A stretch of DNA of 24,704 nucleotides from Fervidifonticultor sp964526945 (GCA_964526945.1 CAZGNA010000020.1:1-24704), one strand, 5' to 3'. Shown: positions 7,117-15,147, numbered from the stretch's first letter. Numbers and translations: made by a program. Notes: a model not told the origin generated them from the sequence alone.

Positions 7117-7991
7117 AGTCGACACGGCGTGGCGCTCCAGGTGGGCGGCCCGGCGCGGTGGTGCTCGTGGTGCGCATGGTGCGCCGGCGCCGCGTCATCG
7201 GCCTGGGCGCGGCGATCCTGGCGGGCATGGTCACGGTGGCCGTGGCCGCCCCGTGGATCGCCCCGTACGACCCGCTGGAGCTGGACCCTCCGGCCCGGCT
7301 GCAGGGGCCTGGCGCCCGGCATCGCTTCGGGACCGACGACTTCGGCCGCGATGTCTTCAGCCGGGTCGTCTTCGGCGCACGGCTGTCGCTGCTGGTGGGC
7401 GTGGCCGTCACCGTCCTGGCGGTCTGGGCAGGCGTGGTGGTCGGGCTCGTGGCCGGCGCGAGTCCGCGGCTGGACCGCATCGTCATGCGCGTCATGGACG
7501 GGCTGATGGCGTTCCCTGACATCCTGCTGGCCATCGCGCTCATGGCCGCCTTGGGTCCGAGCCTGCGCAACGTGATCGTGGCGCTGAGCTTCGTCTACAC
7601 GCCGCGGGTCGCGCGGGTGGTGCGGGCCTCGGTGCTGGTAGTCGTCCACCAGGAGTTCGTGGACGCCGCACGGGCCATCGGTGCCTCGGGCGGCCGCATC
7701 CTGCTGCGGCACGTGCTGGCCAACAGCCTCTCGCCGGTGATCGTGCAGGCCACCTTCATCGCCGCCTACGCGATGCTGGGGGAAGCGGCGTTGAGTTTCC
7801 TGGGGGTAGGCGTGCCGCCCGAGGTGCCGACCTGGGGCGGGCTCATCGCCGCAGGGCAGCTCTACGTGCAGCAGGCCTGGTGGATCAGTATCTTCCCCGG
7901 CGCGGCCATCATCCTGACGGTGCTGGCCCTCAACCTCCTGGGCGACGGGCTGCGCGACTTCCTCGATCCGCGGCTGCGGTACTCGGGGTGA
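7095..7991 (+). CDS. ABC transporter permease, DppC/OppC type
   Basis: This 298-residue permease is the DppC/OppC/GsiD-type partner. After a poorly conserved N-terminus, a first membrane helix (about 35-52) leads to the family's HRFGTDDFGRDVFSR motif (76-90) and GARLSLLVG. The coupling loop EFVDAARAIGASGGRILLRH begins at about residue 177. Six helices are visible in total. I start it at ATG 7095, inside the second copy of the 22-bp repeat; ATG 7074 is also in frame, and the true N-terminus is uncertain. The gene ends 9 bases before the stop of the convergent dipeptidase gene, so any ATPase genes for this transporter must be encoded elsewhere or have been lost. Confidence 0.92.
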   Translation: MVREALGESTRRGAPGGRPGAVVLVVRMVRRRRVIGLGAAILAGMVTVAVAAPWIAPYDPLELDPPARLQGPGARHRFGTDDFGRDVFSRVVFGARLSLLVGVAVTVLAVWAGVVVGLVAGASPRLDRIVMRVMDGLMAFPDILLAIALMAALGPSLRNVIVALSFVYTPRVARVVRASVLVVVHQEFVDAARAIGASGGRILLRHVLANSLSPVIVQATFIAAYAMLGEAALSFLGVGVPPEVPTWGGLIAAGQLYVQQAWWISIFPGAAIILTVLALNLLGDGLRDFLDPRLRYSG

Positions 7992-7994
7992 CGA

Positions 7995-8011
7995 CGGCGG
8001 TTACGCCGCCG
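7995..8011. terminator. Stem-loop between convergent genes
   Basis: CGGCGG (7995-8000) pairs with CCGCCG (8006-8011) around TTACG. The loop contains the dipeptidase stop codon. Its position between two converging genes suits a bidirectional terminator, but there is no T-tract on either side. Confidence 0.4.
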
Positions 8012-9083
8012 CGCCCCAGGCCTGCCGCAGGAACGTCCACCAGTTGCGGTACATGATACCCGCCACGTCGTCGGCAGGATACCCGCGGGCCGCCAGGAGA
8101 GCAGCCACCTGCTGGAGGTCGGCGATCGTGTCGAGGTCGCCGGGTGCGCCCTCACGGCCGAAGCCGCCGTCGAGGTCGCTCCCGATGCCGCAGTGGCACG
8201 CGGTCCCCAGCAGCTGGCAGATGTGGTCGATGTGCCGGACGACGTCGTCCAGCCTCACCAGCCGGGGATCGTCGCCGTGGCGCCAGCCCGGGACGACCAT
8301 CCAGTTGTCGAAGGCAACACCGATGACGCCACCCCGGGCCGCGATGGCGCGGATCTGCTCGTCGGTGAACTGCCGCTGGTGCGGTGCCAGCGCCCGGGCG
8401 TTGTTGTGGGACGCCAGCACCGGGCCGTCGTAGCGCTCCAGCGCCTCCCAGAACGCCCGATCGGAGAGGTGCGTGAGGTCGAGCACCACGGCCAAGCGAC
8501 GCATGGCCGTCAGCAGCGCCACGCCCAGGTCGGTGAGCCCGCCCTCGGTGCCGGTGCCGCCGGCGTACCGGCCGGGCCCGTAGTGCGCGAGCCCCAGCAC
8601 CCGGAGGCCGGCCTGGACCCACTCGTCCAGCTGGTCGGGGTCGAGGATGGGGTCAGCACCCTCCATGCTCAAGACCACGCCGAGGGGCGGCGCGGTGGCG
8701 TCGTGGGCCCCGGTGGTCTCCCACGCTTCCCATGCCTGCATGTGCGTGTCGAGCGTTGCGGCGTCGGTGACCACGCGCACGTGGCCTCCGCGCTCCAGCG
8801 CGCGATAGTACGCCAGGTGGCCGGCCGCCACGGCGTACGCCTGCGCGGGCGACAGGAAGTCGAGGTGCGGGACGGGGCGTCCGGTCGAGCGCGCCAGGGC
8901 CGTGGCGAAGCACAGGGCCACGCGGCCGCGACGCAGCTCGGGGAGCGCGACCGTGCCCTGCCCCCGGCCCTTGCCCGGCGTGTAGTTCTCCTGCGTGCGG
9001 ATGGTGTAGACCGACTGCAACAGATCGCGGTTCCATTGCAGGGCGTTCATGGCCAGGTCGAGGTGGGCGTCGACGATCAGCAT
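8001..9083 (-). CDS. Membrane dipeptidase-family metallopeptidase (peptidase M19)
   Basis: This 360-residue protein is a renal-dipeptidase-like (M19) zinc peptidase that hydrolyses dipeptides, sometimes with D-residues. Expected metal ligands are present: H7 and D9 in DAHLD, bridging E141 in SMEGAD, histidines in DLTHLSD and ASHNNAR, and a late GIGSDLDGGFG segment. There is no signal peptide, so it is probably cytoplasmic. The ATG at 9083 follows AAGGAGGAG, one of the best ribosome binding sites in the window; the longer open frame upstream overlaps the reductase and is not used. It is last in the minus-strand run after the aldo/keto reductase, 73 bases away. It also faces the peptide-type ABC permeases, so hydrolysis of imported dipeptides is a reasonable but unproven role. 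Confidence 0.92.
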   Translation of the reverse strand: MLIVDAHLDLAMNALQWNRDLLQSVYTIRTQENYTPGKGRGQGTVALPELRRGRVALCFATALARSTGRPVPHLDFLSPAQAYAVAAGHLAYYRALERGGHVRVVTDAATLDTHMQAWEAWETTGAHDATAPPLGVVLSMEGADPILDPDQLDEWVQAGLRVLGLAHYGPGRYAGGTGTEGGLTDLGVALLTAMRRLAVVLDLTHLSDRAFWEALERYDGPVLASHNNARALAPHQRQFTDEQIRAIAARGGVIGVAFDNWMVVPGWRHGDDPRLVRLDDVVRHIDHICQLLGTACHCGIGSDLDGGFGREGAPGDLDTIADLQQVAALLAARGYPADDVAGIMYRNWWTFLRQAWGAAA

Positions 9084-9156
9084 GGGACGATCTCCTCCTT
9101 GCGGGCATGGGGCGTCCCGGCGTGCGCGTCCGTCCGCACCCTGAACGCCGACCGGC

Positions 9157-9987
9157 TCACAGCACCGGCAGGGAGCCCCGGCGGGGCCGCGGCGGCGGAA
9201 AGGCCGCGTCGATGGCCCGGATGTCGTCGTCGGCCAGCCGCAGAGCGCCGGCGCGGGCGTTCTCCTCGACGTGGGCGACGCGTCCTGCCTTGGGGATCGT
9301 GAAGGTGCCCGGCTGGCGCACCAGGAACGCGAGCGCCACCTGTCGCGGCGTCGCCCCGTGCCTGCGGGCCACCGCCTCCAGGGTCGGGTGACTGCGGAAC
9401 GCGCCCTGGCCGAACGGACTGTAGCCCACCAGCGCCACCCCATGGCGCGCGCAGGCGGGCAGGACGTAGTGCTCGATGCTGCGCTCGCCGAGGTGGTAGA
9501 GCACCTGGTTGCAGGCGACCCGCCCGGGAGCCAGGCGCACCGCCTCGGCGAGCTCGTCCTCGTTGAAGTTGGAGACGCCCCAGCTGCGGATCTTGCCGGC
9601 GGCCACGAGCTGTTCGAAGGCCGCGATGGTGTCCTCCAGCGGGTGCGAGCCCGGCCAGTGCAGCAGGTAGCAGTCGAGGTGGTCGGTGCGCAGGCGCCGC
9701 AGGCTCCGCTCGCACGCCCGCACGGTGCCGTGGCGCGTGGCGTCGGACGGCCGCACTTTGGAGACCAGGAAGACCTCGGCGCGCCGGCCGGCGATCGCCT
9801 CCCCCACGAGCTCCTCGACGGCACCGTCGCCGTAGGCCTCGGCGGTGTCGATGTGGGTGGCGCCCAGATCGAGGCCACGGCGCAGCGCGGCGAGCGCCTC
9901 GCGCCGATCGTCGCGCTCCAGCAGCCAGGTGCCCTGGCCGATGACGGGCACGGACACGCCCGTGGGGCCGAAGAGCCGGTGTTCCAT
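9157..9987 (-). CDS. Aldo/keto reductase
   Basis: This 276-residue NAD(P)H-dependent oxidoreductase has the complete catalytic tetrad of the family: D47 and Y52 in HIDTAEAYG, K77 in LVSKV, and H110 in LLHWP. The barrel signatures GVSNFN and the C-terminal TIPKAG cofactor-binding motif are also present. The substrate is an aldehyde or ketone that cannot be specified. The ATG at 9987 begins directly at the conserved first strand (MEHRLFGPTGVSVPVIGQGT). No clear ribosome binding site is visible, and an in-frame ATG 11 codons upstream (10020) is a possible alternative. It lies 98 bases after zwf, with a hairpin in between, so it may be transcribed with zwf only in part. Confidence 0.92.
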   Translation of the reverse strand: MEHRLFGPTGVSVPVIGQGTWLLERDDRREALAALRRGLDLGATHIDTAEAYGDGAVEELVGEAIAGRRAEVFLVSKVRPSDATRHGTVRACERSLRRLRTDHLDCYLLHWPGSHPLEDTIAAFEQLVAAGKIRSWGVSNFNEDELAEAVRLAPGRVACNQVLYHLGERSIEHYVLPACARHGVALVGYSPFGQGAFRSHPTLEAVARRHGATPRQVALAFLVRQPGTFTIPKAGRVAHVEENARAGALRLADDDIRAIDAAFPPPRPRRGSLPVL

Positions 9988-10064
9988 GACGGTGAGAGAG
10001 TTCCATGCGCGGTGGCCCATGCCTGCCCGGCACGGGTGCAGCGCACCAGCGGCGCAGCACGGGC

Positions 10065-10085
10065 CCGCGCCGACGCGCGGCGCGG
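10065..10085 (-). terminator. Perfect 8-bp stem-loop abutting the zwf stop codon
   Basis: CCGCGCCG (10065-10072) pairs exactly with CGGCGCGG (10078-10085) around a 5-base loop. It begins at the base directly after the zwf stop (10086-10088). The placement suggests a terminator or an mRNA 3'-end stabiliser, though no U-rich tract follows on the minus strand. Confidence 0.5.
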
Positions 10086-11555
10086 TCAGCGCGTCAGCAG
10101 ACCATCGGTGCCCGGCGGTCCCCAGGTCCCGGCGGCGTACGGGCGCACGTCCGGCGGGTTGCGCAGTACCGGAGTGTAGAGTCGCCACGCGGCTTCCACC
10201 TCGTCGGCACGCACAAACAGCGTCTGGTCGCCGTCGAGCACGTCGAGCAGCAGGGTTTCGTACGCGTCAGCCAGCGGGGCGAACGCGTCTGCGTACCGAA
10301 AGCGGAGCCGGTGCGTCTGCAGGGTGAGCGGCGCCCCCGGCGCCTTGACCTCGAAGGCGAGATCGAACCCTTCGTCGGGCTGGAGGGTAATGGTCAGGAC
10401 GTTGGCGTGCATCGTGCAGGTGTCGAACGGCTGAAACACCGATACCGGCGCGCAACGGAACGTCACCACGATCTCGGTCGACCGGCGGGGAAGGCGCTTG
10501 CCCGTGCGCAGCACGAACGGCACGCCCTGCCAGCGCCAGTTGGCGATCTCGAGCCTCAAGGCCACGAACGTCTCCACCGAGGACCCCGGCGCCACCCCGG
10601 GTTCCTCGCGGTACCCTGGCACCGGACGTCCGCCCACCGTCCCCGCGACGTACTGACCGAACACGACCTCGTCGCGCCCGATGGGTCGGATCGACCGCAG
10701 GACCTTGACCTTCTCGTCGCGGATGGCATCGGCCTCGAAGGCGCTGGGGACCTCCATCGCGACCAGCGTCAGCAGCTGGGTCAGGTGATTCTGCACCATG
10801 TCCCGCAGGGCGCCGGCCTGTTCATAGTAGTCGGCTCGCCCCTCGACGCCGACGTCCTCGGCCACGGTGATCTGCACGTGCTCCACGCGGTCGCGGTTCC
10901 AGAGCGTCTCGAACACGGGGTTCGCGAATCGAAAGACCAGCAGGTTCTGCACGGTTTCTTTTCCGAGGAAGTGGTCGATGCGGTAGACCTGCGACTCCTC
11001 GAAGTGCTCGTGGACGAGGCGATTGAGGGCCTGGGCCGACTCCAGGTCGCGGCCAAACGGCTTCTCCACCACGACGCGGACCCACCCGCCGCTCCCGTCG
11101 CCCGCGGCCTGCCCCAGTCCCGCGATCGCTCCCGGGACCGCCTGCGGGGGCAGCGCGAGGTAGAAGACCCGGTGCGCCGGGAGACCCCGCGTGCGCTCCA
11201 GGCGTTGGAGGCGGTCCAGCAGTGCCCGGTAGGCTGCAGCGGTGCCGTCTGGGACGGCGTGGTAGTGCAGACAGCCGTCGCACCAGCGGTCGAGTCGGGC
11301 ATCGGCGGTGCAGCCCCCGCGCAGCAACGCCTGGCGCGCCCACAGGCGGAAGCTGCGGTCGTCCAGCGCCTGACTGCGCGCCACCCCGACGACCTGGGTG
11401 TGGTGGTGGAGCCGTCCCTGGTCCCACAGGTGGTAGAGGGCCGGCAGCAGCTTGCGACGGGCGAGATCGCCGGTCGCGCCCATGACGACGATGGTCGCCG
11501 GCTCCCGGTGGCGGTGCGCCGGGGTCCGGGCGGGTGCCCCGTCAGGATGTGTCAC
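10086..11555 (-). CDS. zwf: Glucose-6-phosphate 1-dehydrogenase
   Basis: This 489-residue enzyme oxidises glucose 6-phosphate to 6-phosphogluconolactone with NAD(P)+, the entry to the oxidative pentose phosphate pathway. The nucleotide-binding GATGDL is at 26-31, EKPFG at 164-168, and the active-site peptide RIDHFLGKE at 192-200, including catalytic H195 and substrate-contacting K199. The length is full for the family. A His- and Pro-rich N-terminal tail of about 18 residues precedes the Rossmann domain. The GTG at 11555 follows GGGAGGCGG with good spacing. It starts 16 bases after the glucoamylase stop, so the two are almost certainly co-transcribed, and a hairpin abuts its own stop. No phosphogluconate dehydrogenase, lactonase or transaldolase is near. 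Confidence 0.98.
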   Translation of the reverse strand: MTHPDGAPARTPAHRHREPATIVVMGATGDLARRKLLPALYHLWDQGRLHHHTQVVGVARSQALDDRSFRLWARQALLRGGCTADARLDRWCDGCLHYHAVPDGTAAAYRALLDRLQRLERTRGLPAHRVFYLALPPQAVPGAIAGLGQAAGDGSGGWVRVVVEKPFGRDLESAQALNRLVHEHFEESQVYRIDHFLGKETVQNLLVFRFANPVFETLWNRDRVEHVQITVAEDVGVEGRADYYEQAGALRDMVQNHLTQLLTLVAMEVPSAFEADAIRDEKVKVLRSIRPIGRDEVVFGQYVAGTVGGRPVPGYREEPGVAPGSSVETFVALRLEIANWRWQGVPFVLRTGKRLPRRSTEIVVTFRCAPVSVFQPFDTCTMHANVLTITLQPDEGFDLAFEVKAPGAPLTLQTHRLRFRYADAFAPLADAYETLLLDVLDGDQTLFVRADEVEAAWRLYTPVLRNPPDVRPYAAGTWGPPGTDGLLTR

Positions 11556-11571
11556 GATCCGCCTCCCGCGG

Positions 11572-14010
11572 TCACACGACCTCCACCAGGAAGTCCCGTC
11601 CCTCCCATCGCCCCGTCGCCGGCCAGTAGAAGGTGAAGCGCGGGGCGCGGCCGGGGCTGAACAGGCCGGCCGGGAACTCCCGGGCCCACACGCCGGCTAC
11701 GAGCTCCTGCATGGGGTCGTGGTGCACTGTGATCCAGCCATCGGCCGACCAGTGGAGCTCGGCGGGCGCATGGACTTCGATGCGCAGGCGGTGGGCGGCG
11801 CGCATGGCCCGTGCCGGGTGGGTGAACGCCCAGATGACCAGGTCGGAGCGCGTGCCCTTGCGGCCGTAGCGGTCGTAGACTCCCTCGATCCGATCGAAGG
11901 GCCGCCCATCGACGATCGACCGCAACAGCTTCAGGTACTCGGCATGCGCCCAGGCCAGCGGGGTCGCTGCGCCGGTGCCGCGGCCCAGGACGAGGCCCCG
12001 TTCGGGAACGTCCGGCGCGTCCCAGACCTGCTCGGGGAGAAAGCCGGCCGCGTTCGCAAAACACTCCAGGGCTCGCGCATACGGCGACGGCTCGTGGCCG
12101 GCCGCGAGCTCATAGTGCCCGCGTTCGCCAGTCAGGAGCGGCCAGGCCCGTCCCACCCCGATGCCGTCGTAGGGGGCACCGTCCTCGCGTTCACCGTACC
12201 CATCCCCGTTGTACCGGCGCCACGCCGGGCCGCAGGGGGTCTCCACACGGAGCAGGGCGTCGACCACCTCCAGGGTCTTGAGGACGTGAGGGTCGTGGGC
12301 GGCGCGCACCCCGTAGCGCACCAGCTCGAGAAACGACGGGTCCACCAGGCAGCACTGGGACACCAGCGCCTGACCGGGACGGTTGCGCACGGGCAGGAAC
12401 ACGCGGCATTCGGTGCCGGCACGGTCCACGTCCTCCGGGCGCACCGAGGCGATACGCTCGTAGTGCTCGGGGTGGCCGGGCAGCACCTCGCCGCAGTGCG
12501 TAAACGTCCAGTCCTCCACCCGCGTCGCCCAGCTGTCGGCCACCTCCAGCAAGTACGCGGCAAGGCGCTCTTCCCCTGCCGCCGTGGCGAATGCGGATGC
12601 GCACCACAGCGCGGCGATCTCGACCGCCAGCGTGCCGGGCGCGTAGCCGGCGTTTTCCTCCCAGCGTTCCTGGGGCGTGACGGGACCGGTCCTGGCGATG
12701 AACAGCGCAGCCTGCCGGACCATGGGCCAGACGTCGACGTCGCCCAATCCGTCGACGGCGCGCAGCCGCCATGCCAGCAGCACCGGCAGCGCCACCTCGT
12801 CCAGCTGCAGGCCGCCCCAGTAGGCCGTGCCATCCACCCAGGCGTTCTGGGGCCAGGAGCCATCTGGCCGCTGCGTGGTCATCAGGTAGACGAGTGCGCG
12901 GCGCGCAGCTGCGACGTCGCCCACCGCCAGCCGGCCCGTGGCCATGTGGTAGAGATCGCGCGGCCAGACCAGGTGGTACCCGCCGGTCTCGGCTGCAGGC
13001 GTACGCTCGCCCCAGGGGATGGACAGCGACGCGATGTGCGCGCCGGGGTAGGTCTTGTCTTCGTGGACGGCCAGCACCATGGCGCTGGTGTAGACCAGCC
13101 GGCCACCGTCGCCGCTTTGCGCGACAAAGGGTTCCAGGGCCAGCGACCGCAGGTAGGACCGCCACCCCGCCACGTAGGCGGCCTCGACGTCGGCATAGGG
13201 CTTGGCCAGCGTGGCGAGGGTGGTGCCGATCGCCTCGCGGACCGTCGACCCAAAGCCCAGCACCGCGGTGAAGCGTGCGAGCCCCGTGGGCCGCGCGCCG
13301 GGACAGGACACCGACCGGTCGTCTGCGGACCCGGTGTCGGTCAGGCGCACCTGGGCGGTCAGCGCGACGTTCCCGTCGTCGGCAGCCTCGAACGTCCAGT
13401 CCATGTGCAGGTTGTCGTAGAGGTCTTGCCAGCCGTCGGAGCGCCCCACGAACCCGCACGATGCCCGGTCCACGGGTGCGGACGCGGCCAGGGCGAGCGC
13501 CACGTCCTCACGCCACGCCACCAGCACCGTCTGCCCGCCGATCGCTTCCACGCGGGCCCAGTTGTGGAAGCCGCTGTTCTTCACCTGCGGGTTGAGCAAC
13601 AGGTAGAGCGCGTAGTCCTCCAGCCGCCCGTGCACCGCCTCGAACGTCACCTCCACGAGGAGCGCGTCCGCATCGGGGTCGGTCACGATCCGCTTGTGCA
13701 GGCGGTAGCGACGCTGGGGATCCACGCTGCGGACCCGGTAGGCGGGTACGCCCGGCTCGAGGGCCGCCACCTCGTGCCTCAGGTCGTACTGCTCTTCGTG
13801 GACGAACGTGCGCCCATCGCTCACCAGGCACTGCAGGTCGCGCACGTTCGCCACGTCGACCCGCGGGTAGTAGACCTCCGTGACGATGCCGCGAGCCAGC
13901 GTGAACCACACGCGGGACCGGCTCCCCACCGCCGTGCCCAGTCCGAGCTTCTGCGCCGTCTGCCACGTGGGCGCCGTCCCGGGCCAGCCGAATGCGTGTC
14001 CAGCCCTCAT
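11572..14010 (-). CDS. Glycoside hydrolase family 15 glucoamylase/glucodextranase-type enzyme
   Basis: This 812-residue enzyme should release glucose from non-reducing ends of alpha-glucans. An N-terminal beta-sandwich (about 5-270, opening with AFGWPGTAPTWQTAQKLGLG) resembles the prokaryotic GH15 N domain; an (alpha/alpha)6 barrel follows. Catalytic-region motifs are present: HLVWPRD at 356-362, RWEEN at 449-453 (general acid E451 or E452), and PEQVWD at 659-664 (likely base E660). No signal peptide is visible, unlike secreted clostridial glucoamylases, so it probably acts in the cytoplasm on glycogen, maltodextrins or an alpha-glucoside. The ATG at 14010 follows GGGAGGG; the upstream extension to 14046 is not needed. 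The stop lies 16 bases before zwf. It could equally be an alpha-1,6-glucan or trehalose hydrolase, since GH15 includes both. Confidence 0.93.
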   Translation of the reverse strand: MRAGHAFGWPGTAPTWQTAQKLGLGTAVGSRSRVWFTLARGIVTEVYYPRVDVANVRDLQCLVSDGRTFVHEEQYDLRHEVAALEPGVPAYRVRSVDPQRRYRLHKRIVTDPDADALLVEVTFEAVHGRLEDYALYLLLNPQVKNSGFHNWARVEAIGGQTVLVAWREDVALALAASAPVDRASCGFVGRSDGWQDLYDNLHMDWTFEAADDGNVALTAQVRLTDTGSADDRSVSCPGARPTGLARFTAVLGFGSTVREAIGTTLATLAKPYADVEAAYVAGWRSYLRSLALEPFVAQSGDGGRLVYTSAMVLAVHEDKTYPGAHIASLSIPWGERTPAAETGGYHLVWPRDLYHMATGRLAVGDVAAARRALVYLMTTQRPDGSWPQNAWVDGTAYWGGLQLDEVALPVLLAWRLRAVDGLGDVDVWPMVRQAALFIARTGPVTPQERWEENAGYAPGTLAVEIAALWCASAFATAAGEERLAAYLLEVADSWATRVEDWTFTHCGEVLPGHPEHYERIASVRPEDVDRAGTECRVFLPVRNRPGQALVSQCCLVDPSFLELVRYGVRAAHDPHVLKTLEVVDALLRVETPCGPAWRRYNGDGYGEREDGAPYDGIGVGRAWPLLTGERGHYELAAGHEPSPYARALECFANAAGFLPEQVWDAPDVPERGLVLGRGTGAATPLAWAHAEYLKLLRSIVDGRPFDRIEGVYDRYGRKGTRSDLVIWAFTHPARAMRAAHRLRIEVHAPAELHWSADGWITVHHDPMQELVAGVWAREFPAGLFSPGRAPRFTFYWPATGRWEGRDFLVEVV

Positions 14011-14056
14011 CGCCCTCCCTCGCCCCTGCGCCACCACCGGCGACACGGCACCCTCG

Positions 14057-14085
14057 CGCGGGGCCGATTCGCCTTGGCCCCCGCG
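14057..14085 (-). terminator. Stem-loop between the 77-residue gene and the glucoamylase
   Basis: CGCGGGGCC (14057-14065) pairs with GGCCCCCGCG (14076-14085) with one bulged base and a 10-base loop. It falls in the 85-base gap before the glucoamylase start. It may end transcripts from the membrane-protein genes or lie in the glucoamylase leader; no U-tract follows. Confidence 0.35.
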
Positions 14086-14095
14086 GCCGTGGATG

Positions 14096-14329
14096 CTACC
14101 GGTGGAAGATGCGGTCAGTCAGAGCCCGCAGCCCATCGCGCCAGCCGCTGGCAGCCGTGAGGCGCGCCGGTCCCATACCGTCCTCGGGCGAAAACGCCAT
14201 CGGGATCCCGACCGCATCCGCGAAGCGGCAGGCAGCAGCCAGTGTCAGGGCACATCCGACGTACCCGCCGGCGTGGTCCAGCAGCTCGTAGCCGCCCCGG
14301 CGGCACGGCCGAACGACGACGACGTCCAT
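14096..14329 (-). CDS. Small hypothetical protein (77 residues)
   Basis: I do not recognise this protein. Its ATG (14327-14329) comes three bases after the stop of the SPW-repeat gene, so translation by re-initiation is likely; there is no strong ribosome binding site of its own. The sequence has a short beta-like start (MDVVVVRPCRRGGYELLD), a small Ala-rich helix containing two cysteines or near-cysteine positions (GCALTLAAACRFADAVG), and a charged C-terminus. The layout loosely resembles small domains such as DUF2188, but the match is weak. No membrane segment is convincing. It is followed by a hairpin and then the glucoamylase gene. It could be spurious, though its exact coupling to the upstream stop argues for a real gene. 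Confidence 0.5.
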   Translation of the reverse strand: MDVVVVRPCRRGGYELLDHAGGYVGCALTLAAACRFADAVGIPMAFSPEDGMGPARLTAASGWRDGLRALTDRIFHR

Positions 14330-14332
14330 GGC

Positions 14333-15070
14333 CTAGCCCATGCGCGCCGTCCCCATCGTGTCCAGCATCGTCTGCACCATCTGCCGGACCGGTGGTGACA
14401 GCTGCGGCAGGACGGCCTGCGTCAGCTCCATCTCCTTCTGCATCATCTGGGGGCCTTGCTCCATGAGCACGGCCATGTGGGTCGTCATCAGGGCCTGCCG
14501 TTGTGCGTCGGTAAGCTCCGCCAGGACATCGAACCGGGTCTTGAAGAGTTTCCGCTTGTCGGCGTCGGAGAGGGCTGCCACGCCGTCCATCATGGCTGCC
14601 ATCGCCCGTTTCCGTTCTGTCTCCGACATGCCCGCGAACATGCGCAGCCGTTCCGCCATCATCACCTTTCGCTCCGCATCGGACAGCCGCGCCAGGCCCG
14701 CGGCCATGTCCCGCATCGCGGCCGCGGTCATGGGCATGCCGGTCTCCGGACGCGTCGGCGCCGCCGGGGCTGCCGCGGTCAGCACGAGAATGGACACGAG
14801 GCCGACCGCAGCACCGAGGACGACGTCGTGGGTGGCCGCGGTGCCGCGGTACCCGAGCACCCAGGGCGCCACCACCAACCATGCGCCCAGGACGAGGTTC
14901 ACCCATGCCCACCCCTTCGTCCGCGTCGCCAGCAGGACCAGCGCCACCGCGCCCACCGCCAGGCCCAGCACCACGTCGTTTGTGGCCGCGGTGCCGCGGT
15001 ACCCGAGGACCCACGGAGCCAGGACCAACCACGCTGCCAGGACCAGCGTGCCCCATATTCCGCCCTTCAT
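14333..15070 (-). CDS. Membrane protein with two SPW repeats and a 19-residue-repeat helical tail
   Basis: This 245-residue protein has two parts. Residues 1-100 hold two SPW-type repeats, each with W, PWVLGYRGTAAT and DVVLG, 50 residues apart and predicted to form four membrane helices. Residues 129-242 hold six consecutive 19-residue units starting at 129, 148, 167, 186, 205 and 224; examples are LSDAERKVMMAERLRMFAG and LTDAQRQALMTTHMAVLME. They look like amphipathic, Met- and Arg-rich helices, probably outside the membrane. The ATG at 15070 follows GGAGGAGGTG, which fixes the start. The upstream gene on the same strand carries the same 19-residue repeat, and the 77-residue gene is coupled downstream. 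SPW proteins have no established function, and I do not know the role of the tail. Confidence 0.82.
   Translation of the reverse strand: MKGGIWGTLVLAAWLVLAPWVLGYRGTAATNDVVLGLAVGAVALVLLATRTKGWAWVNLVLGAWLVVAPWVLGYRGTAATHDVVLGAAVGLVSILVLTAAAPAAPTRPETGMPMTAAAMRDMAAGLARLSDAERKVMMAERLRMFAGMSETERKRAMAAMMDGVAALSDADKRKLFKTRFDVLAELTDAQRQALMTTHMAVLMEQGPQMMQKEMELTQAVLPQLSPPVRQMVQTMLDTMGTARMG
14832..15007 (-). repeat. Internal duplication of the SPW repeat, with 26 identical bases
   Basis: The block starting gtggccgcggtgccgcggta is identical over 26 bases at 14832-14857 and 14982-15007. The offset is 150 bases, exactly 50 codons. It encodes the GYRGTAAT segment of each SPW repeat. Third-position identity suggests recent duplication or gene conversion. 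Confidence 0.8.
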
Positions 15071-15126
15071 CGTCGCACCTCCTCCGATGCTCCTCCTCGC
15101 CTCACCCCGCCCGTGCATACCGTGCG

Positions 15127-15147
15127 GGACGACGCACCGCGTCGTCC
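15127..15147. terminator. Perfect 9-bp stem with 3-base loop between the two membrane-protein genes
   Basis: GGACGACGC (15127-15135) pairs exactly with GCGTCGTCC (15139-15147) around ACC. It lies in the 162-base gap between the stop of the upstream membrane-protein gene and the start of the SPW gene. It could be a terminator, a processing site or an operator for the SPW gene. No T-tract flanks it. Nothing else recognisable is in this gap. Confidence 0.5.

Noticed and set aside
11452..14160. A 902-codon plus-strand open frame opposite zwf and the glucoamylase
   Set aside because: Its translation is His/Arg/Gly/Pro-rich with no domain, and it mirrors two unmistakable enzymes on the minus strand. 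It is a codon-bias shadow of high GC.
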